In this document: positions 8,479 through 16,721 of the stretch, piece by piece
How the letters are laid out: every line of letters starts with the position of its first letter
Position numbering within the stretch: position 1 is the first letter of the stretch
Assembly: GCA_020725265.1 (NCBI GenBank)
Contig: DYFK01000005.1
Span: forward strand, 62,001 to 126,000
DNA length: 64,000 bases
Reading direction: 5' to 3'
Source of the DNA: Hydrogenophilus sp.
Lineage (GTDB): Bacteria; Pseudomonadota; Gammaproteobacteria; Burkholderiales; Thiobacillaceae
The notes under the pieces: model-generated
Told to the model about the DNA's origin: nothing
What the model saw: only the letters and a program-made list of their open reading frames with translations
Database searches by the model: none
Program-made: the position numbers and the translations under genes

Positions 8479-9042
8479 ATGAACGCATCCAGCCCTTCCC
8501 CGACATCCGCCATCGCCACCTTCGCGGGCGGCTGTTTCTGGTGCATCGAGAGTGCCTTCAATCGTCTGGACGGGGTCGAATCCGCGTTATCCGGCTACAT
8601 GGGCGGCCATCTCGACCAGCCCGATTACCGGCGCGTGTGCGACGGCGATACCGGCCACGCCGAGGTCGTCCAGGTTCGCTTCGATCCGGCGCGGATCGGT
8701 TATCGCGAACTGCTGGAAGTTTTCTTCGCGCTGCACGATCCGACCACGCCCGACCGCCAGGGCAACGATGTCGGCAGTCAGTACCGCTCGGCCATCTTCT
8801 GGCACGACGAAGCGCAGGAACGGGAGGCCAGGGCAATGATCGCGCGGCTGACGACGGACCGGGTCTGGCCCGATCCGATCGTCACCGAGATCGCCCCTGC
8901 CGCCACCTTCTGGCCGGCCGAGGACTACCACCAGGGCTATTTCGAGCGCAATCCACGTCAACCCTATTGCCAGTTCGTGGTCGCGCCCAAGCTGGCGAAG
9001 TTCCACGCGCGCTTCGCCGACCGCCTCAAGGACGGTGGCTGA
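8479..9042 (+). CDS. msrA: Peptide-methionine (S)-S-oxide reductase
   Basis: 187 residues. Repairs methionine-S-sulfoxide in proteins using thioredoxin. The catalytic motif GGCFWC lies near residue 17 and is followed by the typical GVESALSGYMGG and DTGHAEVVQVRFDP segments. The EDYHQGYFERNPRQPYC stretch near the C-terminus contains the second conserved region and the likely resolving Cys. ATG 8479 is chosen because it follows GAGGAG with good spacing; the frame upstream of it has no homology. No MsrB domain is fused. Confidence 0.95.
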   Translation: MNASSPSPTSAIATFAGGCFWCIESAFNRLDGVESALSGYMGGHLDQPDYRRVCDGDTGHAEVVQVRFDPARIGYRELLEVFFALHDPTTPDRQGNDVGSQYRSAIFWHDEAQEREARAMIARLTTDRVWPDPIVTEIAPAATFWPAEDYHQGYFERNPRQPYCQFVVAPKLAKFHARFADRLKDGG

Positions 9043-9053
9043 GCGCTCGCATC

Positions 9054-10103
9054 TCAGGCGATGGTGACTTCGGCGGACAGGTAGACATCCTGGATCGCAT
9101 GCAGCAGTTCCACGCCCTCCGCCATCGGCCGCTGGAACGCCTTGCGCCCGGAAATCAGACCCATGCCGCCGGCGCGCTTGTTGATCACCGCCGTGCGCAC
9201 CGCCTGGGCCAGATCGTTGTCGCCGGAAGCGCCGCCGGAATTGATCATGCCGGCGCGGCCCATGAAGCAGTTGGCCACCTGGTAGCGGACCAGATCGATC
9301 GGATGCGGCGAGGTCAGCTCGGAATACACCTTGGGATGAGTCTTGCCGAACTGGATCGCGGTATAGCCGCCGTTGTTGACCGCCTGCTTCTGCTTGACCA
9401 CGTCAGCCTCGATGGTCGCCGCCAGATGATTGGCCTGGCCGGTCAGGTCGGCGGCCTCGTGGTAGTCGACGCCATCCTTCTTGAACCCGGAATTGCGCAG
9501 GTACGCCCACAGGAAGGTGACCATGCCCAGCCGGTGCGCCTCGGCGAACGCCTCCGACACCTCCAGGATCTGCCGGCGCGATTCCGGCGAGCCGTAATAC
9601 ACGGTCGCGCCAACCGCCACCGCGCCCAGATCGAAGGCCTTGCGCACGCTGGTGAACAGGGTCTGGTCGTGCATGGTCGGGTAGGTCAGCATCTCGTTGT
9701 GGTTGAGTTTGACCAGGAACGGGATGCGGTGCGCGTACTTGCGCGCCACCGCGCCGAGCACGCCGAGCGTCGAGGCGACCGCGTTGCAGCCACCCTCGAT
9801 AGCCAGGCGCGTGATGTGCTCCGGATCGAAGCAGGCCGGGTTGGGCGCGAACGAGGCGCCGGCGGAATGCTCGATGCCCTGGTCCACCGGCAGGATCGAC
9901 AGGTAACCGGTGCCGGCCAACCGACCGGTGTTGAAGATCTGCTGGAAATTGCGCAGCGTCGCCGGTGCGCGGTCGCTGTGCGCGACCACCCGTTCGATGA
10001 AATCGGGCCCCGGCAGATGCAGCGCGCCAGCCTGGATGGTCGCGCAACGGTGCTGGAGCAGGGATTCGGCCTCGGCGCCGAGAAGTGCCGCGATGTCGGT
10101 CAT
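9054..10103 (-). CDS. Class I fructose-bisphosphate aldolase (DhnA/FbaB type)
   Basis: 349 residues. A Schiff-base aldolase of the archaeal/FbaB type, cleaving or forming fructose-1,6-bisphosphate in glycolysis, gluconeogenesis or the Calvin cycle. Conserved features include [25 protein letters not shown], the region [13 protein letters not shown] and the phosphate-binding INSGGASG. The start at 10103 follows CCAGGAG with good spacing. No other glycolytic gene is adjacent. A 10-bp inverted repeat sits between this start and a predicted extended -10 (see 10140-10173), suggesting dedicated control. Confidence 0.93.
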   Translation of the reverse strand: MTDIAALLGAEAESLLQHRCATIQAGALHLPGPDFIERVVAHSDRAPATLRNFQQIFNTGRLAGTGYLSILPVDQGIEHSAGASFAPNPACFDPEHITRLAIEGGCNAVASTLGVLGAVARKYAHRIPFLVKLNHNEMLTYPTMHDQTLFTSVRKAFDLGAVAVGATVYYGSPESRRQILEVSEAFAEAHRLGMVTFLWAYLRNSGFKKDGVDYHEAADLTGQANHLAATIEADVVKQKQAVNNGGYTAIQFGKTHPKVYSELTSPHPIDLVRYQVANCFMGRAGMINSGGASGDNDLAQAVRTAVINKRAGGMGLISGRKAFQRPMAEGVELLHAIQDVYLSAEVTIA

Positions 10104-10139
10104 GGAGTCTCCTGGAATTCGGTGATGGACATGCATGCT

Positions 10140-10173
10140 GACGACCATGGCAAGGGTCCGGCTCATGGTCGTC
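10140..10173. promoter_or_regulatory. Perfect 10-bp inverted repeat at the aldolase promoter
   Basis: GACGACCATG (10140-10149) and CATGGTCGTC (10164-10173) are exact reverse complements separated by 14 bases. The loop contains CAAGGG (10151-10156), which can instead pair with CCCTTG (10175-10180), so two interleaved pairings are possible. The element starts at or just after the predicted transcription start of the aldolase gene. It could be a dimeric repressor operator or a 5' RNA hairpin/pseudoknot. Confidence 0.5.
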
Positions 10174-10181
10174 GCCCTTGG

Positions 10182-10190
10182 TTTATAGCA
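10182..10190 (-). promoter_or_regulatory. Candidate extended -10 promoter for the aldolase gene
   Basis: Read on the minus strand this is TGCTATAAA, a TG-N-TATAAA extended -10 element. No convincing -35 is seen, which extended -10 promoters can tolerate. Transcription would begin near 10175 and run through the inverted repeat toward the start codon at 10103. Confidence 0.45.
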
Positions 10191-10260
10191 AGGCGAGATG
10201 ACCGTTTTCCGGAACCGCGCGGAAATTCGGGATAATCGGCATCCACCGTGCCATGCCGGC

Positions 10261-11118
10261 ATGGCCATGACTGAACGGGAGCCCTCCTTGCCCACCGAGA
10301 ATCTGGTCGAAATCAGGAACCTGCGCTTTGCCTACGGCGAGCGCGAAGTGCTGCGCGGCATCGATCTCGCCATTCCCAAGGGCAAGGTGGTGGCCGTGCT
10401 CGGCGCCAGCGGCTGCGGCAAGACCACGTTGCTGCGCCTGATCGGCGGCCAGGCCCGGCCAGACGCAGGCGAGGTCGAGGTCGATGGCCGTGTCGTGCAT
10501 CGCCTCGACAACAACGCGCTGTACCGGCTGCGCCGAGAGATGGGCATGATGTTCCAGGTTGGCGGCCTTTTCTCGGATCTCTCGGTGTTCGAGAACGTCG
10601 CCTATCCGCTGCGCGAGCACACCGACCTGTCGGAAACCATGATCCGCGATCTGGTGCTGATGAAGCTGCACGCGGTCGGCCTGCGCGGCGCCCGGGATCT
10701 GCGCACCGGCGAGCTGTCCGGCGGCATGGCCCGGCGCGTGGCGCTGGCGCGCGCGGTGGCGCTGGACCCGATGCTGGTGATGTACGACGAACCATTCGCC
10801 GGCCTGGACCCGATCTCGCTCGGCGTCATCGCCAACATCATCCGCGACCTCAACGACGCCCTCGGTCTGACCTCCATCGTCGTCACCTACGATGTCGCCG
10901 AATCGCTGAAGATCGTCGACTACGTCTACTTCATCGACAACGGCGTCGTCGTCGCTCACGGCCCGGCCGACGAAATGGCCGCGTCGCCGCATCCCTTCGT
11001 CCACCAGTTCGTGCATGGCGAGGAAGATGGTCCGGTCGGCTTCCACTTCCCGGCGCGGCCACTGGCGCGCGACTTCGCGCTGAACCCGCCCCTGAACCCG
11101 AGCGACTCTCCGGCCTGA
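10261..11118 (+). CDS. MlaF-like ABC transporter ATP-binding protein (orphan)
   Basis: 285 residues from ATG 10261 (10267 is also possible; neither has a strong ribosome site). All ABC motifs are present: Walker [10 protein letters not shown], signature LSGGM, Walker B LVMYDEP and the H-loop region, here VTYDV in place of the usual VTHD. The [14 protein letters not shown] block and the C-terminal [10 protein letters not shown] match MlaF/Ttg2A, the ATPase of the retrograde phospholipid transporter. The expected partners MlaE, MlaD, MlaC and MlaB are not next to it; instead two flavin split-barrel genes follow at 30 bases. It either serves a distant Mla complex or has another partner. Confidence 0.85.
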   Translation: MAMTEREPSLPTENLVEIRNLRFAYGEREVLRGIDLAIPKGKVVAVLGASGCGKTTLLRLIGGQARPDAGEVEVDGRVVHRLDNNALYRLRREMGMMFQVGGLFSDLSVFENVAYPLREHTDLSETMIRDLVLMKLHAVGLRGARDLRTGELSGGMARRVALARAVALDPMLVMYDEPFAGLDPISLGVIANIIRDLNDALGLTSIVVTYDVAESLKIVDYVYFIDNGVVVAHGPADEMAASPHPFVHQFVHGEEDGPVGFHFPARPLARDFALNPPLNPSDSPA

Positions 11119-11148
11119 ACCGGCTCCGTCCCGCCGGACCCCGTCCGC

Positions 11149-11655
11149 ATGCCCGCCAGCCCGCCCCCCGACCCGATCCTGAGCGAGACCCAGGTTGCCT
11201 TCCTGGAGAGCGGCGTGTCGATCAACGTCGCCTCGGTTTCCGGCGACGGCAATCCCTACCCGCTGCTGGCGCGCGCCTGCGGCTGCCAGGTCTCGGCCGA
11301 CCGGCGCCAGGTCGCGGTGTTGTTGTCGGCGACCCAGGCGGCCGCGCTGTTCGCCGGCCTGCGCGCCAGTGGCTCGGTCGCCGTGGTGTTCAACCTGCCG
11401 AGCACGCATCACAGTCTGCAACTGAAAGGACGCGACGCCCGCGTCACCGCCCCGGCGGCGGATGATCCCGCGCGCGCGGCCGCCTATCGCGACGCCTTCG
11501 CCGCCGATCTGGCCAGGATCGGTTTCAGCGATGCCTACGCCCGCGCCGTCATCCCGCCGACCGACGCCAGTCTGGCGCGCGTCGTGTTCACTCCCGACAG
11601 CGTCTTCGACCAGACGCCCGGCGGCAACGCCGGCCAACGTCTGACCAGGACATGA
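11149..11655 (+). CDS. Pyridoxamine 5'-phosphate oxidase-like (FMN split-barrel) protein
   Basis: 168 residues. The region FLESGVSINVASVSGDGNPYPLLARACGCQV, then AVLLSATQAAALFAGLRASGSVAVVFNLP, has the beta-barrel rhythm of the FMN-binding split-barrel superfamily. I see no specific catalytic signature, so cofactor (FMN, F420 or haem) and substrate are unknown. It is encoded 30 bases after the MlaF-like gene and overlaps the next gene by four bases (ATGA), and the next gene begins with a second split-barrel domain. The two products may therefore act as a heteromer or in one sensing pathway. Confidence 0.65.
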   Translation: MPASPPPDPILSETQVAFLESGVSINVASVSGDGNPYPLLARACGCQVSADRRQVAVLLSATQAAALFAGLRASGSVAVVFNLPSTHHSLQLKGRDARVTAPAADDPARAAAYRDAFAADLARIGFSDAYARAVIPPTDASLARVVFTPDSVFDQTPGGNAGQRLTRT

Positions 11656-13010
11656 GCGCGGCCGCCGATCTCGACGCGCTGCGCCACTGCCTGGAGGGCG
11701 CGGTGCCGGCGGCGATCGCGACGGTCGCGGTGGACGGTACGCCCAACGTCACCTACGTTTCCCAGGTCCACTACGTCGACCATGCCCACGTTGCCCTGTC
11801 CTTCCAGTTCTTCAACAAGACGCGCGCCACGGTCCAGGTGCTGGACCCGGACACCGCCGCGCATTACCGCCTGAGCCTCGAATACCTGCGCACGGAGACC
11901 AGCGGGCCGCTGTTCGAGCGCATGAAGGCCAAGCTCGCCGGGATCGCCTCGCATACCGGCATGGCCAAGGTGTTCCGTCTGCGTGGCGCCGATATTTACG
12001 CCGTGCGCGCGATCGAGGCGGTCGCCGGCGCCTGGCTGCCGCGCCCACCCCTCGCGCGCAGCCGGCTGCCGGGCCTGCGCGCCTGCGCGGCCGCCCTGGC
12101 GGCGGGCGGAGATCTCGACAGCCTGTTCGACAGTCTGCTCGTCGGCCTGCGCCGGGAGTTCGGCATCCAATACGCCATGCTGCTCATGCATGACGGCCAT
12201 GGCCAGCGCCTCTACACCGTCGCCAGCCTGGGCTATCCGGTCTCCGGTGTCGGCTCGGAAATCCCGCTCGGCGCCGGCGTCATCGGCGTCGCGGCGCGCG
12301 AACGCACGGCCATCCGCATCAGCCACTGGACCGCCGACTACGCCTATGGCCGGGCGTTGCGCGACAACCTGCCGGCGGACGCGCTTGCGTCGCTGGAAAC
12401 CGAAATCCCGTTTCCCGGCCTGGAAGCGCCCGGCAGCCAGCTCGCCGTGCCGATCCTGGTCGCCGACCGGCTGCTTGGCGTGCTCTACGTGGAAAGTCCG
12501 GAAGACCTGCGCTTCGACTACGAGGACGAGGATGCCCTGGTCACCCTCGCCCACCAGCTCGCGCTGGCCATGCGTCTGGCCGCGCATTCCACCGAAGCCG
12601 GCGCGCCGATGCCCGCCGACGCGACCGAGCCGCCCACGCCAGCCCGGGACAGCCTGGTCATCCGCCGCTACGGCGCCAATGACAGCCTGTTCATCGGCGA
12701 GGACTACCTGATCAAGGGCGTGGCCGGCGCCATCCTGTGGAAACTGCTCAACGATCATCAACGCCATGGCCGCACCGAATTCAGCAACCGCGAACTGCGT
12801 CTGGCGCCGGACATCCGCCTGCCCGACATCAGCGACAACCTGGAAGCCCGCCTGATCCTGTTGCGCCGACGCCTGGCCGAACGTTGCGATGGCGTGGCGC
12901 TCGAGAAGACCGGACGCGGACGCTTCCGGCTGCGCGTCGATCGCCCGCTGACCCTGCTGGACATGGATCACGGCGGCGACTCCGGCCAGCCTGTCGCGCC
13001 GGCGCGCTAG
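11652..13010 (+). CDS. Split-barrel - GAF - winged-helix fusion protein, putative redox/ligand-responsive regulator
   Basis: 452 residues in three parts. Residues about 10-130 resemble a pyridoxamine-phosphate-oxidase-like split barrel (AIATVAVDGTPNVTYVSQV, HVALSFQFFNKTRAT). Residues about 155-300 are a GAF domain (DSLFDSLLVGLRREFG, then LGAGVIGVAARERTAIRI and QLAVPILVADRLLGVLYVES). Residues about 340-440 look like a winged helix (GRTEFSNRELRL, DNLEARLILLRRRLAER, GRGRFRLRVD). The combination suggests a flavin or small-molecule sensor with DNA- or protein-binding output. No transmitter, cyclase or sigma-54 domain is present. Targets are unknown. Its stop codon shares a CTAG palindrome with the convergent cytochrome gene. 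Confidence 0.7.
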   Translation: MSAAADLDALRHCLEGAVPAAIATVAVDGTPNVTYVSQVHYVDHAHVALSFQFFNKTRATVQVLDPDTAAHYRLSLEYLRTETSGPLFERMKAKLAGIASHTGMAKVFRLRGADIYAVRAIEAVAGAWLPRPPLARSRLPGLRACAAALAAGGDLDSLFDSLLVGLRREFGIQYAMLLMHDGHGQRLYTVASLGYPVSGVGSEIPLGAGVIGVAARERTAIRISHWTADYAYGRALRDNLPADALASLETEIPFPGLEAPGSQLAVPILVADRLLGVLYVESPEDLRFDYEDEDALVTLAHQLALAMRLAAHSTEAGAPMPADATEPPTPARDSLVIRRYGANDSLFIGEDYLIKGVAGAILWKLLNDHQRHGRTEFSNRELRLAPDIRLPDISDNLEARLILLRRRLAERCDGVALEKTGRGRFRLRVDRPLTLLDMDHGGDSGQPVAPAR

Positions 13011-13534
13011 CGTTCAGCCCGATGCTCCGCCGGCAAGCGCGGCGTGAACTCGATATAGGGCGTGGTCACCGCCAGTCCCGGCGGCACGTAGGCCGGCGCC
13101 GGTTCGCCAGTCGGCCCCAGATCCCGGATGAAACGGTAGATCGCGCGCAGATCGGCATCGGTCATCGCCATCAGGTTGAACCACGGCATCGGCGGCCGCA
13201 TCGCCTCGCGTGAGCGCTTCAGCCATTGCGCCTCGGACATGCCGCCGGCCAGCAGACGCAGGTTGGACGCATAGGTCGTCCCCCACGGCCCGCTGAATCC
13301 GACATCGGCCCCGGTCAGCCACGACGCGCGCGCCACGGCGCCATCCTCGCGCATGTAATTGGCGGTGTGGCAGTCGTTGCAGCCGGCCACGCGCACCAGA
13401 TAGGCACCACGCTCGATCATGCGCTTGTCGGCGCTCGAACCCGCCACAGCTCCGGTCGCCCAGGCCACCCCCGTCGACGACAACACCAGAACGGCCAGCC
13501 AGCGCCGCGACCCTACCAGATCAGGAAAATTCAT
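13007..13534 (-). CDS. Periplasmic mono-haem cytochrome c
   Basis: 175 residues. Signal peptide (about 1-31, ending AVAGS), then one haem site CNDCH near residue 52 within RGAYLVRVAGCNDCHTANY. Methionine-rich stretches (MRPPMPWFNLMAMTDADL) could supply the sixth ligand. The layout AGCNDCHT and the terminal AIYRFIRDLGP helix resemble the small cytochromes c that serve alcohol dehydrogenases or oxidases, but no dehydrogenase lies next to it. The last four bases overlap the convergent regulator gene at a shared CTAG. Confidence 0.82.
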   Translation of the reverse strand: MNFPDLVGSRRWLAVLVLSSTGVAWATGAVAGSSADKRMIERGAYLVRVAGCNDCHTANYMREDGAVARASWLTGADVGFSGPWGTTYASNLRLLAGGMSEAQWLKRSREAMRPPMPWFNLMAMTDADLRAIYRFIRDLGPTGEPAPAYVPPGLAVTTPYIEFTPRLPAEHRAER

Positions 13535-13641
13535 GGTTCCACCTCGCTCGATGATGAATCGGAATGGAACGCGCGTCGGATGCGCGATCCATGCCGTGAG
13601 CGTAGGTGGGGAGAACCGGGGGCGTTGCTAAATTCGCCCTA

Positions 13642-13662
13642 AGCAAACCCTAAAAGTTTGCT
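13642..13662. repeat. Short inverted repeat at the end of the beta-CASP gene
   Basis: AGCAAAC (13642-13648) and GTTTGCT (13656-13662) flank a 7-base loop and reach into the stop codon of the gene at 13661. There is no T-run on either strand, so it may be a weak terminator, an operator for the neighbouring cytochrome gene, or chance. Confidence 0.35.
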
Positions 13663-15082
13663 ATCCGGCCGCGCCGTCCAGCGCGTGGCGCTCACCGGCG
13701 CGCGGCACCTCGACGTTCCAGCCCAGACCCTCGCGGATCAGGCCGGCGAAGCCGAGCGCGGTTTCTTCCTCGCCATGCACCACGAAGGTCCGCGCCGGCG
13801 GCCTCTGGAAGGCGGACAGCCAGTTGACCAGGGCGTCGCGGTCGGCGTGCGCCGACAGGCCGCCGAGGGTATGGAGATCGGCGCGCACCGGGACCGTCTC
13901 GCGGAAGATCCGCACGCTGGTGGCACCGTCGACCAGGCGCCGGCCGAGGGTACCCTGGGCCTGGAAGCCGGCGATGATGACGCTGCACTCGGGACGCGGC
14001 AGATTGAACTTGAGGTGGTGCTTGACACGGCCGGCCTCGCACATGCCGGAGGCGGAAATGATGATGGCGCCCTGGCGGATCTTGTTCAGCGCCATGGAAT
14101 CCTCGACATCCTCGGTGATGCGCAGGTAGGGCGCGTCCGGGCTGGAGCGGAACCAGTCGAGCAAGTCGCGGGTTTCGTCGTCCATCAGCGCGGTATGTCT
14201 GAGGGTGATCTCGGTGGCGGCGCCGGCCATCGGCGAGTCGACGAAGATGGCCAGATTGCGCGGCAGCCGGCGTTCGCGCACCAGGCTCATGAGCAGGTAC
14301 AGGAGATCCTGGGTGCGGCCGACCGCGAAGGCCGGGATGATGACGTTGCCCTTCTTGCACTCCAGCGTGTCGTTGACCACGCGCGCGAGTTCGTCGACGG
14401 TGTCCGCCAGGGTCTTGTGCAGGCGGTTGCCGTAGGTCGATTCGACCAGCAGGACGTCGGCTTCCCGGATCGGCGTCGGGTCGTTCAGGATCGGCCGGCC
14501 GGGCATGCCGAGGTCGCCGGAGAAGACCAGCTTGCGGGTTTCACCGCCCTCCTCCACCCAGACTTCGATGATCGCGGAGCCGAGGATGTGGCCGGCATCG
14601 CGGAAGCACGCGCGCACGCGCGGATGCGGGTGGACGTCGCGATCGTAGCCGACCGGGCGCAGGCGCTTGAGTACGTCGCGGGCCTGAGTCACGGTGTACA
14701 GCGGCGCCTGGTCGGCGCGATGCGCGCGCCGGTGCTTGCGGCTGGCGTAGTTACTCCATTCCGCTTCCTTTTCCTGGATGAAGGCGGCGTCCGGCAGCAA
14801 CACGCCGAGCAGGTCGGCGGTGGCGCGGGTGCAGTGCACCGGACCGCGAAAACCGAGCGCGGCCAGTCTCGGCAACAGCCCGGAATGGTCGATGTGGGCG
14901 TGCGTAAGCAGGACGAAATCGATGTCCTCGGGGTCGAATTCCGGAAAGCGGCGGTTGCGCGCATCCGCCTCCCGTCCGCCCTGGAACATGCCGCAATCGA
15001 CCAGGAAACGCAGCTTGCCGGTCTCCACCAGGAAGCAGGAGCCGGTGACTTCGCGCGAGGCGCCGTGGAAAGTGAGATGCAT
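13661..15082 (-). CDS. Metallo-beta-lactamase/beta-CASP family RNA-processing exonuclease
   Basis: 473 residues. The metallo-beta-lactamase part has the zinc motif HAHIDHSG (H61, H63, D65, H66), the GHILGSA motif and FSGDLGMPG. The inserted beta-CASP domain carries VLLVESTYGNR and IIPAFAVGRTQDLL. The C-terminal SAHADRDALVNWL and FVVHGEEET are the usual beta-CASP C motifs. This group (COG1236, YSH1/CPSF73-like) comprises RNA endo- or exonucleases; bacterial members of this length are poorly studied. It lies 14 bases downstream of ispD on the same strand, suggesting an ispD-nuclease operon. Confidence 0.9.
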   Translation of the reverse strand: MHLTFHGASREVTGSCFLVETGKLRFLVDCGMFQGGREADARNRRFPEFDPEDIDFVLLTHAHIDHSGLLPRLAALGFRGPVHCTRATADLLGVLLPDAAFIQEKEAEWSNYASRKHRRAHRADQAPLYTVTQARDVLKRLRPVGYDRDVHPHPRVRACFRDAGHILGSAIIEVWVEEGGETRKLVFSGDLGMPGRPILNDPTPIREADVLLVESTYGNRLHKTLADTVDELARVVNDTLECKKGNVIIPAFAVGRTQDLLYLLMSLVRERRLPRNLAIFVDSPMAGAATEITLRHTALMDDETRDLLDWFRSSPDAPYLRITEDVEDSMALNKIRQGAIIISASGMCEAGRVKHHLKFNLPRPECSVIIAGFQAQGTLGRRLVDGATSVRIFRETVPVRADLHTLGGLSAHADRDALVNWLSAFQRPPARTFVVHGEEETALGFAGLIREGLGWNVEVPRAGERHALDGAAG

Positions 15083-15096
15083 GCCGTCGCCTTCGT

Positions 15097-15807
15097 TCAG
15101 GGTTGGGCCGGCGCCCGGCCAAGCAGCCAGGTGGCGACTTCGAGGTCGCGCGGCCAGGTGACCTTGAGGTTGCCAAGGTCGCTTTCCACCAGTTTAGGCG
15201 CCAGACCGAGCGCCTCCACCGCCGAGGCTTCGTCGGTGACCGCCGTGCCGACATGTTCCAGGGCTTGAAGCAGCAGGCCGTGGCGGAACATCTGCGGTGT
15301 CTGCGCGCCCCACAGGCGTTCGCGCGCCACGGTTTCGAGAATACGACCACCGGCATCCGCGCGTTTCAGGGTATCGGCCACCGGCGCCGCCAGGATGCCG
15401 CCAACCGGATCGTGTTCCAGTTCGCGCATCAGCCTGTCCAGCAACGTCCGGGTCAGACAGGGCCGGGCGGCGTCGTGCACCAGCATCCAGTCGTCGGCCG
15501 TGACTTCGCCGGCGAGCGCGCGCAGGCCGTTGCGCACGCTCTCGGCCCGGCTGGCGCCACCACACCGATGCACGCGCAGGCGGGTGAAGGTGGACCAGTC
15601 GTACTCCGCCCACCAGGCATCGTCGGCGGACAGCACGACATGCACGCCGGTGATTTCCGGATGGCTGTCGAACACCCGGATGGCATGCCAGAGCATGGGC
15701 CGCCCGGCGATTTCCAGATATTGCTTGGGATGCGCGACGCCCATGCGGGCGCCGACGCCGGCGGCGGGCAACAAGGCGTGGAATCCGGGCCTGAAACTCT
15801 GGGTCAT
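15097..15807 (-). CDS. ispD: 2-C-methyl-D-erythritol 4-phosphate cytidylyltransferase
   Basis: 236 residues. Third enzyme of the MEP isoprenoid pathway; joins CTP to methylerythritol phosphate. The CTP-binding loop LLPAAGVGARMGVAHPKQYLEIAGRPML opens the protein. VLVHDAARPC-type (here MLVHDAARPCLT) and WGAQTPQMF motifs are intact, as is TDEASAVEALG. Length is normal for IspD alone, so it is not an IspDF fusion, and ispF is not next to it. It is divergent from the AmmeMemoRadiSam operon. Confidence 0.95.
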   Translation of the reverse strand: MTQSFRPGFHALLPAAGVGARMGVAHPKQYLEIAGRPMLWHAIRVFDSHPEITGVHVVLSADDAWWAEYDWSTFTRLRVHRCGGASRAESVRNGLRALAGEVTADDWMLVHDAARPCLTRTLLDRLMRELEHDPVGGILAAPVADTLKRADAGGRILETVARERLWGAQTPQMFRHGLLLQALEHVGTAVTDEASAVEALGLAPKLVESDLGNLKVTWPRDLEVATWLLGRAPAQP

Positions 15808-15899
15808 GAAGCGAGTGAAACCTTGTATGGATGGCGGATTGCCCTAAATTCTAATTGAGGGTTCCGGATTGCCGGAGTCGGGGGACTGGAGGCAAGTCG

Positions 15900-16721
15900 A
15901 TGCGCGATATCCGTCCCGCCGCCGTGGCGGGGCTGTTCTATCCCGACGACGCGGTCGCGCTCGCGCGCGAGGTGTCCGGCTATCTCGACGGCGTGCCGGT
16001 ACCCGCCGGGCTCCACCCGAAAGCCTTGGTCGCGCCGCATGCCGGGTATGTCTATTCCGGTCCGGTCGCGGCGCGCGCTTACGCCCTGCTGGCGCCGTGG
16101 CGGAACCGGATCCGGCGCGTCGTGCTGCTCGGCCCCGCGCATCGGGTCTGGGTCGACGGGCTGGCGCTGCCCGGGGTCGACGCCTTCGAGACGCCGCTGG
16201 GACAGGTACCGCTCGACCAGGCCGCGATCGCCAGCCTGGCCGATCTGCCCCAGGTCGTCACCTCGCCGGCCGCGCACGCCGGCGAACACGCACTGGAAGT
16301 CCACCTGCCGTTCCTCCAAACCACGCTCGACGCCTTCCGGCTGGTGCCACTGGTGGTCGGCGGCGCCTCGGCCGAGGCAGTGGCGGAAGTGCTCGACCGG
16401 CTGTGGGGGGGCGAGGAGACCCTGATCGTGGTCAGTTCCGACCTGTCTCATTTCCATGCCCATGATTTCGCCAGCCGGATCGATCAGGATACCGCCCGCG
16501 CCATTCTGGATCTGGACCCTCATCTGGTCGGAGAACAGGCCTGCGGCGCCCACCCGCTCAACGGCCTGTTGCTGACCGCGCGCCGACGCGGCCTGAAACC
16601 GCGCCTGCTCGATCTGCGCAACTCCGGCGATACCGCCGGCGATCGAGATCGGGTGGTCGGCTACGGCGCGTTCGCCTTCATGGAGACCGGCCATGGACAC
16701 GACCTCCGAACCCATCCATAG
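15900..16721 (+). CDS. amrB: AmmeMemoRadiSam system protein B (Memo-like)
   Basis: 273 residues from ATG 15900, which follows GGAGGC-type spacing. Memo proteins have an extradiol-dioxygenase-like fold. Seen here: RPAAVAGLFYPDD at the N-terminus, VAPHAGYVYSGPVAARAY, LLGPAHRVWVDGLALPG, EHALEVHLPFLQ and VVSSDLSHFHAHDFA, with His residues in the positions used for metal binding in the family. The biochemical role in bacteria is unsettled. It overlaps the AMMECR1 gene by 29 bases, and the three-gene set is compact. Confidence 0.92.
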   Translation: MRDIRPAAVAGLFYPDDAVALAREVSGYLDGVPVPAGLHPKALVAPHAGYVYSGPVAARAYALLAPWRNRIRRVVLLGPAHRVWVDGLALPGVDAFETPLGQVPLDQAAIASLADLPQVVTSPAAHAGEHALEVHLPFLQTTLDAFRLVPLVVGGASAEAVAEVLDRLWGGEETLIVVSSDLSHFHAHDFASRIDQDTARAILDLDPHLVGEQACGAHPLNGLLLTARRRGLKPRLLDLRNSGDTAGDRDRVVGYGAFAFMETGHGHDLRTHP

